A stretch of DNA of 64,000 nucleotides from Acetobacter oryzifermentans (GTDB lineage: Bacteria > Pseudomonadota > Alphaproteobacteria > Acetobacterales > Acetobacteraceae). Below, piece by piece: positions 17,401-24,920 of this stretch (positions within the stretch are counted from its first letter, which is position 1; the number at the start of each line of letters is the position of its first letter). Position numbers and translations under genes: made by a program. Below the pieces are notes generated by a model. The model saw only the letters and a list, made by a program, of their open reading frames with translations, did not search any database and was not told where the DNA came from. The stretch covers positions 806,001-870,000 of the forward strand of contig NZ_CP011120.1 in the NCBI RefSeq assembly GCF_001628715.1, given 5' to 3'.

Positions 17401-18064
17401 AGCGTTCGGCATCATGCGCGGTAAACGCCGCTTCGCCCAGCATATCGTAGGAATAGGAAAAACCGATAGCTTCCAGCTTGGCGCTGTTCTTACGGGCCTG
17501 ATCAATAGTCTGGCCCAGCACAAACTGTTCGCCCATCAGGCGCATGGCGGCATCTACGGCCTTGCGGATAATGGGTTTGGATGTGCGTTCTGCAAAGTTG
17601 AGCAGAGAGCTGGCAAGCGTGCCTTCATCATGATCGGTTACAAGTTTGCCGGTAAGCGCCAGCCCCCATGCGGCAGCGTTGGCAAACAAAGGCTTGCCGC
17701 GCGCAACATGAGAAAGCCAGTTGCTTTCACCAATCTTGTCCTGAATCAGTGCATCGCGCGTGGCCATGTCGGGAATACGCAGCAGCGCTTCGGCCAGACA
17801 CATCAGGGCCACGCCCTCGGTGGAGGAAAGAGAGAATTCCTGCACCAGCGTTTCCACCAGCCCCGGGCTGCGGCGTGCACGCAGGGCCTCGGCCAGTTGA
17901 GAGGCCATAGTGGCTACGCTGCCGTTTTCGGCCTCTGTTAATGTGGCATCTGGTGTCAGGGTTTCCACACACTGGGCTTCGGGGCGGCGCATGGCTTCAA
18001 TAATAGCCTGCCGAAGTGGGGTGCGGGATGCAAAATCAGGAGCGAACGTGTCTGTGGATGACAT
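14429..18064 (-). CDS. putA: Bifunctional proline dehydrogenase / L-glutamate-gamma-semialdehyde dehydrogenase PutA
   Basis: Oxidises proline to glutamate in two steps, passing electrons to the respiratory chain through FAD. The 1211-residue protein has a proline dehydrogenase barrel (roughly residues 160-500: SIKLSALHPRY, RLVKGAYWDSEIK, FPQFATHNARTL, YAPVGTHETLLAYLVRRLLE). An aldehyde dehydrogenase half follows, with FVAETGGQNAMIVDSSALAE and the catalytic Cys in FDSAGQRCSALR, then a C-terminal extension. No N-terminal ribbon-helix-helix DNA-binding domain is seen, so it is probably not a self-regulating PutA. I took the Met at 18064 (MSSTDTFAPDF); its own ribosome site is weak, and a strong AAGGAGGG further up precedes an ATG in another frame. 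The GntR/FCD regulator lies just upstream. Confidence 0.95.
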   Translation of the reverse strand: MSSTDTFAPDFASRTPLRQAIIEAMRRPEAQCVETLTPDATLTEAENGSVATMASQLAEALRARRSPGLVETLVQEFSLSSTEGVALMCLAEALLRIPDMATRDALIQDKIGESNWLSHVARGKPLFANAAAWGLALTGKLVTDHDEGTLASSLLNFAERTSKPIIRKAVDAAMRLMGEQFVLGQTIDQARKNSAKLEAIGFSYSYDMLGEAAFTAHDAERYRQDYINAINTIGRSATGNNVYDRPGISIKLSALHPRYARAQHDRVMGELLPVVQELTLLARKYDIGLNIDAEETERLDVSLDILEALCATPGLEGWNGIGFVVQAYGKRCPYVLDYIIDLAKRSNRRIMVRLVKGAYWDSEIKKAQVEGMADFPVYTRKCHTDISYIACARKLLNARDVIFPQFATHNARTLSTIYTLAGEQFALGSYEFQCLHGMGEPLYKQVVGADKFNRPCRIYAPVGTHETLLAYLVRRLLENGANSSFVNQIGDSAIPLSSLIENPIDVARRYTPYGAPHTEIRNPRDLFAPERTNSAGVDLADDKVLSALAAGIKDAPQTWEAMPMVVGVKKKGTFRPVTNPADRRDVVGKVSYATPDVVTKAVDAAQKGQQDWANRSPAERADILQKASDILEERTDDLLALLGREAGKSLPNAVAEVREAVDFLRYYGATIRRDFDNTTHKPLGIVTCISPWNFPLAIFIGQIAAALAAGNVVLAKPAEETPLVAAVAVGILQEAGVPPAALQLLTGEGDVGAAAVADERVMGVMFTGSTTVAQIINRQLLERRTATGQPVPFVAETGGQNAMIVDSSALAEQVVADVLASAFDSAGQRCSALRVLCVQEDCADHILAMLRGAMRELRIGNPAHLSCDVGPVITEEAAANITAHVNAFKARKAPVMALPVPEACANGSYVPPTLIEVLNIREIGPEVFGPVLHVLRFQRDKLEELLLEINDTGYGLTFGLHTRLDSTLKSVLSQVEAGNLYVNRNTIGAVVGVQPFGGRGLSGTGPKAGGPLILRRLLSAAPTVAQIVRGRTTPEMAQWTDWLREKGESKAAQVAGHLARLPLVGGEITLPGPVGEQNIYRLSARGNVLCVPITLAGLYDQVSLALAGGNTALVLAEEELTEWLDRLPDILRQAIRPVASATALPCSILLGEDDNAIFRSARKTLAEANGPIVSAFVTGQTLPSVEVVLEEQSRSINTTAAGGNASLMTLN

Positions 18065-18132
18065 GGGCTTTTCATTCCGGATTGGTGAGCCAGAACCGGG
18101 CCTGCCGAGTGTGCAGGTAGTTTTGGCTTCAT
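17956..18132 (-). CDS. Possible 58-aa leader ORF overlapping the putA start
   Basis: An ATG at 18132 sits 7 nt downstream of an excellent AAGGAGGG site and opens a 58-codon frame (MKPKLPAHSAG...). It runs out of frame through the first 36 codons of putA. The putA start itself has no comparable site. Either this is a leader that couples to or dampens putA translation, or the putA start is annotated in the wrong place, or a frameshift exists. The peptide has no recognisable domain. Confidence 0.25.
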   Translation of the reverse strand: MKPKLPAHSAGPVLAHQSGMKSPCHPQTRSLLILHPAPHFGRLLLKPCAAPKPSVWKP

Positions 18133-18154
18133 AATGATTATTCCCTCCTTGCAT

Positions 18155-18187
18155 GATAATATATGATTTGCAACATAATATATTATC
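18155..18187. promoter_or_regulatory. Perfect inverted repeat upstream of putA, candidate operator
   Basis: GATAATATAT (18155-18164) and ATATATTATC (18178-18187) are exact 10-bp inverted arms with a 13-bp spacer, between the gntR stop and the putA ribosome site. Placement next to a GntR/FCD gene suggests an operator or promoter element. It does not match the TnGTnnnACnA pattern of FadR-type sites, so the binding protein is uncertain. Confidence 0.45.
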
Positions 18188-18263
18188 CGAAAATGCAGAG
18201 GTGTTCCGCTCTGTAAATCCGACCTGTAGCGCTGAGGTTTTTGTGAGTTTCCGTGAGAGGAAA

Positions 18264-18977
18264 TCAGGTGCCTGTTGCGGCGGTTTTGGCGGCTTTTCGG
18301 GTGCGGAACACATCTATGGAAATAGCAGCGGATTCCAGAATATGCGCGCGTGTAAGCTTTGCGCATAAATCGGCATCGCGGTTGCGGCAGGCATCCAGAA
18401 TCGCCTTGTGTTCCAGATCTGTAATATCCTTGCGGCCCTCTATCACCAGATGCCCCCGAATATAGCGATCAAGCCGCACGTGCAGGTCTTCTATCATTTC
18501 CAGCAGGCGCGGGCTGCGGGCTGAGGCGTAAATGGAATTATGAAAAGCGCGGTTGAGCGCGCCAGAGCGAATACGGCCAGAAGGGCCATGCACACCTTCT
18601 ACAAAGGCCTCATACGCATCTTCTACACGGGCAAAATCAACGCGTGTCATGTTGCGCACACCTTCTGCGGCGGCGCGTTCCTCTAAAATGGCACGAATCT
18701 GGGAGTATTCCAGAATATCCGCTTCATTCATGCCAATCACCATCGCCCCTTTATTAGGCATGAAGGTGACAAGCCCTTCGGCTTCCAGATGTTTCAGGGC
18801 TTCGCGCACAGGAATAATGCTAACACCAAAGCCACTTGCCAGTTCAGATTGTGGCAGAGGTTGGCCGGGCTGAATCTGGTCTTCCAGAATGGCGCGGCGC
18901 AGGGCATCGCATATGGTTTCAGAAGCGGTGCCGTGGCCTGTTATTTCCGTGCTTGCAAAAAGGCTGGCTGGCAGCAT
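18264..18977 (-). CDS. GntR-family regulator with FCD ligand domain
   Basis: 237 residues. An N-terminal winged helix-turn-helix (ETICDALRRAILEDQIQPGQ, then SELASGFGVSIIPVREALKHL) is followed by an all-helical FCD domain (residues about 95-225), placing it in the FadR subgroup. FCD domains usually bind small organic acids, often with a metal held by Asp and His; candidate residues in RAFHNSIY and LEHKAILDA fit this. It is followed by putA on the same strand after 199 bp, so proline catabolism is the likely target (inference). Two inverted repeats upstream (19011-19027 and 19112-19127) could serve autoregulation. Confidence 0.88.
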   Translation of the reverse strand: MLPASLFASTEITGHGTASETICDALRRAILEDQIQPGQPLPQSELASGFGVSIIPVREALKHLEAEGLVTFMPNKGAMVIGMNEADILEYSQIRAILEERAAAEGVRNMTRVDFARVEDAYEAFVEGVHGPSGRIRSGALNRAFHNSIYASARSPRLLEMIEDLHVRLDRYIRGHLVIEGRKDITDLEHKAILDACRNRDADLCAKLTRAHILESAAISIDVFRTRKAAKTAATGT

Positions 18978-19010
18978 GCCTTGTGTTCCCGCTTGTCGTT
19001 TCTTTTTCGA

Positions 19011-19027
19011 TACAAGTTAACGTTGTA
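19011..19027. promoter_or_regulatory. Inverted repeat TACAA-N7-TTGTA upstream of gntR
   Basis: Arms 19011-19015 and 19023-19027 flank GTTAACG, 34 bp upstream of the GntR start codon. Position suggests an autoregulatory operator. The arm order is opposite to the usual FadR-subfamily half-sites, so this is tentative. Confidence 0.35.
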
Positions 19028-19111
19028 CCCTGCTGGCTGGCTGGCTGTCCAATTTTCGGTGAAAGTTAGGTGTATATTTGGGTGGAAGGCCCAGCTTTGC
19101 CCAGACACTCA

Positions 19112-19127
19112 CTAGATCGTGATCTAG
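19112..19127. promoter_or_regulatory. Palindrome CTAGATC-GT-GATCTAG
   Basis: A 7-bp perfect palindrome with a 2-bp centre, about 135 bp upstream of gntR. It extends imperfectly outward (TCA...TGA). It is a candidate binding site for an unidentified dimeric regulator; its direction and target are unknown. Confidence 0.35.
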
Positions 19128-19518
19128 CGTGAGGGGTGCAAGAAAGCACGAATAACACTTTCTGCACAGTTTGTTATAACATAAAGAAGCGGCTCCAGAT
19201 ACTCCACACATCTTACAGAGGCGCAACGGGGAAGTTCACAAAAATCAGGCTTTTTGTGTTGTGGGTGAATTAAGAAAAGTGAGGCAGATTCATCAATATT
19301 CGTATCTTTGCCATGTGGGGGCAGGCTGGCGGGGCTTGGGCTGTTGGTGCTGCGCAAAGGCAGGCACGGGCCGCGCGCAAGACAAGCCTTGGGGCAGGGG
19401 GTATGGAAAAACCCTGATATATCTGTGGTCTGCCATGTGCGGGGTGCGCAATGGGGCTGCTTGATCTTTCAGGCAGATACAGGGCAGTTTGAGGCATATT
19501 CCGCTAGGGAGATTCTGA

Positions 19519-19953
19519 ATGAAACTGATTGCCGTACGTGCCCTGTCGGCGCTTGCCCTCACCACATCTCTGCTGGCAGGGGCTGCTGTGTCTGCCCATG
19601 CGCAGCAAAATACAGATGCGCCCGTAACACGCGCCGGAGATACATCCCGCCTGACAGATGTAGATCCGTCTGGCTTTGTTGGTTCCATTGATCCGGCAGA
19701 AAATGCTGGCCTGCTGAACTACTGTGTGCAGAACGAATACGTTGATTACGACGATGGCTGGCGCACATTGCAGGAATACAACAAAAAGACCAACGCCGTG
19801 CCGGAAGGGCAGGAAGGCAATATGTCTTACGCCAACGGTTCTGCTGGTCTGCTGCATGCCAACAACCACACCTACACCATTGCCATGGCTGTTCTGCCAG
19901 TGCGCCAGAAAACCTGTAAGGCTGTTCTGGAACGGGCCAAGGCTTCTCTGTAA
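19519..19953 (+). CDS. Exported protein of unknown function
   Basis: 144 residues with a clear signal peptide (MKLIAVRALSALALTTSLLA, cleavage after AHA near residue 28). The mature domain has two cysteines (in LLNYCVQNEY and RQKTCKAVL) that could form a disulfide, and a central segment rich in Gly, Asn and Tyr. I do not recognise the family. AGGGAG precedes the ATG by about 8 nt. It is monocistronic, bounded by a long upstream gap and a strong terminator. Confidence 0.75.
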   Translation: MKLIAVRALSALALTTSLLAGAAVSAHAQQNTDAPVTRAGDTSRLTDVDPSGFVGSIDPAENAGLLNYCVQNEYVDYDDGWRTLQEYNKKTNAVPEGQEGNMSYANGSAGLLHANNHTYTIAMAVLPVRQKTCKAVLERAKASL

Positions 19954-20016
19954 GCACAAGGCTGTTATTCCGGTTTTCTTGATAAGGCCGGATCACGCTG
20001 AACACGGCATGATGGA

Positions 20017-20048
20017 AGGGTCAGTCACACAGGTGGCTGGCCCTTTTT
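20017..20048 (+). terminator. Intrinsic terminator after the exported protein gene
   Basis: A 12-bp stem, AGGGTCAGTCAC with GTGGCTGGCCCT (two G-U pairs), tetraloop-sized loop and a TTTTT tail, 63 nt past the stop. Confidence 0.85.
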
Positions 20049-20170
20049 CTGTATGAACGCACTTTAATTTAGTGTTCATAGGGCGCAGGGTCTTTCATGC
20101 TGGCGTGCAATATGGTCAAACCAGTTCTGTTTCGTAACAAGAACAACAGAAGCCGAAAGGGCCAGACAGA

Positions 20171-22093
20171 GTGGTAGATGCGTTTTTCCCCGCAACGGAT
20201 AACCCCGTTTCTGATCGGTATCAGGATCTTGTGCAGCGGGCGCAACGTGATCCGGAGGAATTCTGGCTTGCTCAAGCGCAACGGCTTGCGTGGCATACGC
20301 AACCGATGCAGGCCTCCCGCTCTGATTTTACAGGCGATGTGCGTATTTCTTGGTATGAAGACGGGCGTCTGAATGCGGCAGAAAACTGCCTTGATCGGCA
20401 CGTTCTGTATCAGCCTGATAACGCGGCCCTGATCTGGCAGGGGCAGGAAGATGGGCACCGCGAGGTACTTTCATACCGGGAACTGCATGCCCGTGTATGC
20501 CGCTTGGGCAATGTGCTGCGCCGCTTGGGTGTAAAAAAGGGAGACCGCGTGGCCATCCATCTGCCTATGGTGGCGGAAGGGGTTATTTCCATGCTGGCTT
20601 GCGCCCGAATTGGGGCTGTGCATGTGGTGCTGTTTGGTGGTTTTTCTGCTGAAGGGTTGGCCGAACGCCTAAAGGACAGTGGCGCCGTGGTGGTTATTAC
20701 CGCAGACGTGGCACGCCGAGGGCCCAAGCAAATCCCCAGCAAAGCCACAATGGATGACGCCATAAAGTTGTGTGGGGCAGAAAACACTGTACGCAACGTG
20801 CTGGTGGTGCCTGTAACGGGAGCCGCTGTGCCGATGCAAGAAGGGCGAGATCTGTCCTACACAGCAGAAGTAGCGCTTGAAATACCGGATTGCCCGCCAG
20901 AAGTTATGAACGCGTGTGATCCGCTGTTCCTGCTTTACACATCTGGCAGCACTGGCCGCCCCAAAGGGTTGGTACACAGCACTGGCGGGTATTTGGTGTG
21001 GGCCTCTTTCACGCATGAAATGGTTTTTGATGCCAAACCCAATGATGTGTTCTGGTGCACGGCGGATACAAGCTGGATTACCGGCCACACCTATGTCGTG
21101 TATGGACCCTTGGTAAATGGCGGCACCATTCTTGTATATGAAGGCCTGCCATCATGGCCGCAGCCCGGCCGCTGGTGGGATGTTATAGATCAGAATCAGG
21201 TTTCGGTTTTCTATACATCTCCCACAGTTATTCGCGCTGCGATGCGGGAAGATGATGCCGTGGTGCAAAGCCGCTCTTTGTCCAGCCTGCGTGTGCTGGG
21301 CACGGTGGGTGAGCCGATTAGCCCGGAAGCATGGAAGTGGTTTTATACAGAAGTGGGGCGCAATGCCTGCCCGGTGGCCGATACATGGTGGCAGACAGAA
21401 ACTGGCGGCGTGATGATTACAGCCTGCGCCCAGAATGTTGCGGGCAAGCCGGGGGCCGCAGGGCTGCCTCTGCCGGGTGTTGCTGTTACGCTTACAGATA
21501 CCAAAGGGCAGGATATTGCAGGCGAGGGCGAAGGCCTGCTGTGCCTTGCTCAATCTTGGCCCGGACAGGCCATGACGTTATGGCAAGACCACGAACGTTT
21601 CCGTAAAACCTATTTCAGCACATGCCCGGGACATTATTTTTCTGGCGATGGTGCGCGGCGAGATGCCACCGGCTATTACTGGATTACCGGCCGGGTGGAT
21701 GATGTGGTGAACGTATCTGGCCACCGCATTGGCACGGCGGAAATTGAAGATGCCGTGGCCGAAGATCATGCCGTGGTGGAAAGTGCGGCTGTTGGCGTGC
21801 CGCATGATTTGAAAGGGCAGGCTCTTGTGGTGTTTGTGGTGCCCAAGGCGGAGGGCGCGTTTGATGCCACAGCCGTAAACAAGGCCGTAGCAGCTGGTGT
21901 GGGCCGCTATGCGGTGCCAGAAAAAATTTACGTTGTGCCGGATCTGCCCAAAACACGTTCGGGCAAAATTGTACGGCGTCTGTTGCGCAAAATTGCAGCC
22001 AATGATCTGGAAAATATGGGGGATCTGTCTACCTTGGCAGATCCGGATATTGTGGCCGAGCTGATAAAGCTGGTTGCCCAGCAGAATAGCTGA
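20171..22093 (+). CDS. acs: Acetyl-CoA synthetase
   Basis: Converts acetate, ATP and CoA to acetyl-CoA, a route by which acetic acid bacteria re-assimilate acetate. The 640-residue protein has every ANL-superfamily landmark: YTSGSTGRPKGLVHSTGG (P-loop), DTWWQTETGG, YFSGDGARRD and GRVDDVVNVSGHRIGTAEIE. The C-terminal PKTRSGKIVRRLLRKIA carries the lysine that is commonly acetylated in this family. The W in DTWWQTE is the residue that restricts the pocket to acetate or propionate. The frame opens at GTG 20171; no ATG fits near the N-terminus. It is monocistronic with terminators on both sides. Confidence 0.93.
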   Translation: MVDAFFPATDNPVSDRYQDLVQRAQRDPEEFWLAQAQRLAWHTQPMQASRSDFTGDVRISWYEDGRLNAAENCLDRHVLYQPDNAALIWQGQEDGHREVLSYRELHARVCRLGNVLRRLGVKKGDRVAIHLPMVAEGVISMLACARIGAVHVVLFGGFSAEGLAERLKDSGAVVVITADVARRGPKQIPSKATMDDAIKLCGAENTVRNVLVVPVTGAAVPMQEGRDLSYTAEVALEIPDCPPEVMNACDPLFLLYTSGSTGRPKGLVHSTGGYLVWASFTHEMVFDAKPNDVFWCTADTSWITGHTYVVYGPLVNGGTILVYEGLPSWPQPGRWWDVIDQNQVSVFYTSPTVIRAAMREDDAVVQSRSLSSLRVLGTVGEPISPEAWKWFYTEVGRNACPVADTWWQTETGGVMITACAQNVAGKPGAAGLPLPGVAVTLTDTKGQDIAGEGEGLLCLAQSWPGQAMTLWQDHERFRKTYFSTCPGHYFSGDGARRDATGYYWITGRVDDVVNVSGHRIGTAEIEDAVAEDHAVVESAAVGVPHDLKGQALVVFVVPKAEGAFDATAVNKAVAAGVGRYAVPEKIYVVPDLPKTRSGKIVRRLLRKIAANDLENMGDLSTLADPDIVAELIKLVAQQNS

Positions 22094-22117
22094 TTAACCG
22101 GGCCTTATTACACGTAG

Positions 22118-22140
22118 CCGGGGCGCTTATGCCCCGGTTT
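22118..22140. terminator. Terminator hairpin between acs and DUF1653 gene
   Basis: Stem CCGGGGC (22118-22124) pairs with GCCCCGG (22131-22137) and is followed by TTT on the plus strand. The stop codon of the minus-strand DUF1653 gene lies in the loop, so the hairpin may serve both convergent transcripts. Confidence 0.6.
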
Positions 22141-22390
22141 CTGCCACTTTGGCAGCTTTAAGCAACGCAAAGCGTGGCGCGCCGTTTACATTTTCCTGCC
22201 ACATGGCAAGGGGGCGCACCCAGTAATCTCCTCGTGCTTCACTGCGGTAGGTTACAAGCCATTCTTCGGTTTCACTGTGGCGGCCTGTGCAGATCACAGT
22301 ATAAAGTCCGCCCTTGTAATGTTTATAAAGACCGGGGCAGGGCATTTCTGGCACTTGGGTATCTGCTTTATTCTGGTTATGTTCTATCAT
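22127..22390 (-). CDS. DUF1653 family protein
   Basis: An 87-residue protein with the DUF1653 pattern: PGLYKHYKGGLYTVICTGRHSETEEWLVTYRSE and a following WVRPLAMW. The family is a small beta-rich domain of unknown function that often occurs alone, as here. There is no signal peptide. It is convergent with acs and divergent from the next exported-protein gene, whose start is about 55 bp away. Confidence 0.82.
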   Translation of the reverse strand: MIEHNQNKADTQVPEMPCPGLYKHYKGGLYTVICTGRHSETEEWLVTYRSEARGDYWVRPLAMWQENVNGAPRFALLKAAKVAETGA

Positions 22391-22446
22391 GATCGGGATA
22401 TCCTGCTGGGTAGGTTATGATCCTGTGTTGCGGAAGGAGCGCACTT

Positions 22447-23061
22447 TTGAACCATCGTGTTGTGCTGTGTCAGGCGTTAACTGGCTTTATGTTTCTGTTT
22501 TGCGTTAATCCCGGCCACGCCACAACCACGGGCCATACCAAAACGCATGCGCATACATCCAAGCGCACGCATCATGCGGCTGCGGCCCGTAGCCCCGCTG
22601 GTGGTGCGCCGGTTGTGCTCACAAGCCAGCCGGGAACATCGCTGGACAAGGAAGCCCGCCGCCTGAATGCCGAGGATATGGCTGCCGCCGCCCGGCATAA
22701 GGAAAAACCATTGGTATTGATTGGCTCTGCCCCACTTGGCACCAGTGGCGGTAGCATGGCGCTGTTTGTGCAGGTGCAATCTGCCAGCCTGTGTGGCTCT
22801 GCGGGGTGTTCAACAGATGTGTATCTGAAGCGCGGGAATGATTGGGACAAGATTCTGGATTCCGTTAGCGGGCCAATTGAGCTGATGTCCACCGCCCACG
22901 GGGGGATGAAGGATATTGTGGTGGATGGCACAGACCGCTGGGTTTGGAAGAACAACACCTATGTAGATACCATTGTGGCGCAGGATGTACCGGGGTTGAA
23001 AGATTCTATCGAGCAGCATCAGGCGCAGATGCGCAAACACGGTAAGTCCTCAACCCGGTAA
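22447..23061 (+). CDS. Exported protein of unknown function
   Basis: 204 residues from a TTG start at 22447, chosen because GGAAGGAG lies 7 nt upstream; an ATG at 22417 in the same frame has no ribosome site. The N-terminus is a signal peptide (hydrophobic LTGFMFLFCVNPGHA). It is followed by a His/Thr/Ala-rich low-complexity linker and a folded domain with two closely spaced cysteines (SLCGSAGCSTDVYLK) and several Trp residues near the end. Family not recognised. A small membrane-protein gene starts 8 bp downstream. Confidence 0.65.
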   Translation: MNHRVVLCQALTGFMFLFCVNPGHATTTGHTKTHAHTSKRTHHAAAARSPAGGAPVVLTSQPGTSLDKEARRLNAEDMAAAARHKEKPLVLIGSAPLGTSGGSMALFVQVQSASLCGSAGCSTDVYLKRGNDWDKILDSVSGPIELMSTAHGGMKDIVVDGTDRWVWKNNTYVDTIVAQDVPGLKDSIEQHQAQMRKHGKSSTR

Positions 23062-23069
23062 TTTTTAAA

Positions 23070-23357
23070 GTGCCAGCACCTCAACCCGGTTTGGCCTATA
23101 CGGCGCTAAAAACACTGGCCACGGTGGCAATTACCGTGGTGCTCATTGCTCTTTTGCGCGGCGGCTTGGCGTTGCTGCCCAAATTTGATTCCGTTACGGG
23201 TGGGCAGGCTGGCACGCACCTGTTGCAACTTCTGGCTGGTGATGGGCAAGCCCGCACCCAAAATGCTGTTTCTATCGGGTTGATGCTGGGCTGCTTTATT
23301 CTGGCTGTTCTGCTGGTGCAGGTGCTGGAAAAATTGTGGCGCAAGCGGGCCAGATAA
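23070..23357 (+). CDS. Small membrane protein, unknown
   Basis: 95 residues from a GTG start, with two predicted membrane helices (about residues 13-35 and 68-86) and a basic C-terminal tail KLWRKRAR. It is probably cotranscribed with the exported protein just before it. There is no recognisable domain. Confidence 0.55.
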   Translation: MPAPQPGLAYTALKTLATVAITVVLIALLRGGLALLPKFDSVTGGQAGTHLLQLLAGDGQARTQNAVSIGLMLGCFILAVLLVQVLEKLWRKRAR

Positions 23358-23419
23358 CGCCCGTTCCAAAGCGAGCCTTATCTGGGGTGAGGTATTAGGC
23401 AGCACGTTTGGCGTGTGGT

Positions 23420-24394
23420 TTACGCGGCTTCTTCCGTAAGGTTTGTGCCTGCTAATGTGGGCCTGTTTTCGGCTGCGGCTGCTTTGTTCCAGAAAAATGT
23501 CAGCTCATGTTTGTTATGGGCCAGATGCGCCAAGCTGCCACCCGGAATGGCCTCAAACGCAGCAACAATTTCATGGTCGGTTTCACCCTGAAACTTTACC
23601 GTCAGCACAATGTTGTTGGTGTTGCCAGAGGCAATCCAGTTTTGCGTAAGCCGTAAAAGGCGCTGCGGGTAGGCAATGATGTCTGAAAACATCCAGTCCA
23701 CCGCAGCAAGTTTTTCGGGCTCTAAACCAAAGGCGCTGGCCTGCTGGAAGGATACGCCCGGCATGGCGGCCACTTTGGGGTCAAGCGGTGCGCGGTCAAA
23801 CGCTGTTACCTGTGCTCCAAGGTTGGCAATGGCCCATGTCCATCCGCCCGGTGTCGCACCCAGATCATAACAACGCTCATTCGGTGTGGGCCAGCGGCCA
23901 AGGCGCGTGCAGGCTTCCCATAATTTCAGATAGGCGCGAGAAGGTGGGCCGGTGCGGTTTTCTACAAACTGCGGTGCACCATTTACAAACGGGCTGGTTT
24001 TGCGTGCAGAAAAAAGCAGCGTGTTGGTATCCAGCAGCGTCCACGCACCCAAGGGGCTGGTGGGCGGCAGTGTGGGAAACACCAGTGGCGCCGCTTTAAC
24101 CGGAGGCAGTTTGTCTGTAATCAGCGCGGTGCGTCGAAAGTGATCAACCGCATGCAGGCTCCAGTTTCGCTGAAGAGCACGCAAAGTATCTGCGGCATTG
24201 CGGATAGAGGTTATCTCTACCACCTGTGGGTTCAGCCAGATATCCAGCGCCCAAGGGGAATATACGGGTTTGCTGCTGGAAAGTGCTAAACGGCCATGCC
24301 AGCGGTCAATTGTCACGCCGCGCCATGCCAGATCAGCTTCTAAAACGGATGTCAGGCCATCGGCGGCAAGCCATGCTGTGCGAATGGTGCTCAT
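23420..24394 (-). CDS. rlmM: RlmM-like 23S rRNA ribose 2'-O-methyltransferase
   Basis: FtsJ/RrmJ-fold SAM-dependent methyltransferase, 324 residues. The SAM site is CYDLGATPGGWTWAIANLG with acidic VTAFDRAPLD after it. The K-D-K-E catalytic series is plausible: D in FSDIIAYP, K in LTVKFQGE, and E in HELTFFW. The N-terminal half matches the length of the THUMP-like region of YgdE/RlmM. I chose the ATG at 24394, overlapping the DUF423 stop by 4 nt. The DUF423-rlmM pairing is the same as ygdD-ygdE in Escherichia coli, which supports the assignment to position C2498 of 23S rRNA (by homology only). Confidence 0.85.
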   Translation of the reverse strand: MSTIRTAWLAADGLTSVLEADLAWRGVTIDRWHGRLALSSSKPVYSPWALDIWLNPQVVEITSIRNAADTLRALQRNWSLHAVDHFRRTALITDKLPPVKAAPLVFPTLPPTSPLGAWTLLDTNTLLFSARKTSPFVNGAPQFVENRTGPPSRAYLKLWEACTRLGRWPTPNERCYDLGATPGGWTWAIANLGAQVTAFDRAPLDPKVAAMPGVSFQQASAFGLEPEKLAAVDWMFSDIIAYPQRLLRLTQNWIASGNTNNIVLTVKFQGETDHEIVAAFEAIPGGSLAHLAHNKHELTFFWNKAAAAENRPTLAGTNLTEEAA

Positions 24395-24777
24395 GCTCGG
24401 CACATCCAGCTAATGGAAAGTAATAGCCAGGAAAGAATCAGCAAACTACCACCCGTAGGGGCAACATGGGCTGCATGGTGGCCGGTAAAGGCTGTGTAAT
24501 ACACGCCTGCGCAAAACAGCAGAGTGCCCAGCACCAGCCCGCACCCCCCTACCAGCAATATGCGGCCAGCTTGGGGTTTGGTTGTAAGGCCCAGCGCAAC
24601 AAGGGCAATGCCTTGCCACATCTGCATTTCCATGCCGCTATGGGCCATAACGCGGCCACCGGCAGCAAAGGCCGAATCTGGCAGGTGGGCGGTAAGCGCG
24701 CCCATAACGGTGCCGGTAGCGGCCAGAAGGCCCCCGCATATGCGCCACAGGCGCGGAAGAAGAAGTGAAAAGGACAT
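24391..24777 (-). CDS. DUF423 (YgdD-type) membrane protein
   Basis: 128 residues with four membrane helices and the family pattern GLLAATGTVMGALTAH, then MWQGIALVALG and a final helix. DUF423 proteins have no established function. It is coupled (ATGA) to the rlmM-like gene downstream, an arrangement also seen in gammaproteobacteria. Confidence 0.87.
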   Translation of the reverse strand: MSFSLLLPRLWRICGGLLAATGTVMGALTAHLPDSAFAAGGRVMAHSGMEMQMWQGIALVALGLTTKPQAGRILLVGGCGLVLGTLLFCAGVYYTAFTGHHAAHVAPTGGSLLILSWLLLSISWMCRA

Positions 24778-24920
24778 AAGTTCTGCTGTATAGGCGCAGC
24801 CGCCGTAATGGAAAACAGGAAAGGCAACATGCCCGGCTATTTCCTGCGTTGGCCTTTATAAAGTTTGCGCCAAATTGTGGTGGCACATTATGCAAAAATG
24901 AGAGCAGGAAAATCTAAAAC

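Larger units (their letters stand above)
18978..19518. other. Non-coding gap of about 540 bp between gntR and an exported-protein gene
   Basis: No frame with credible start signals. It contains two inverted repeats (see separate entries) in the half nearest gntR and otherwise mixed-composition DNA. It must hold two divergent promoters. Confidence 0.5.
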
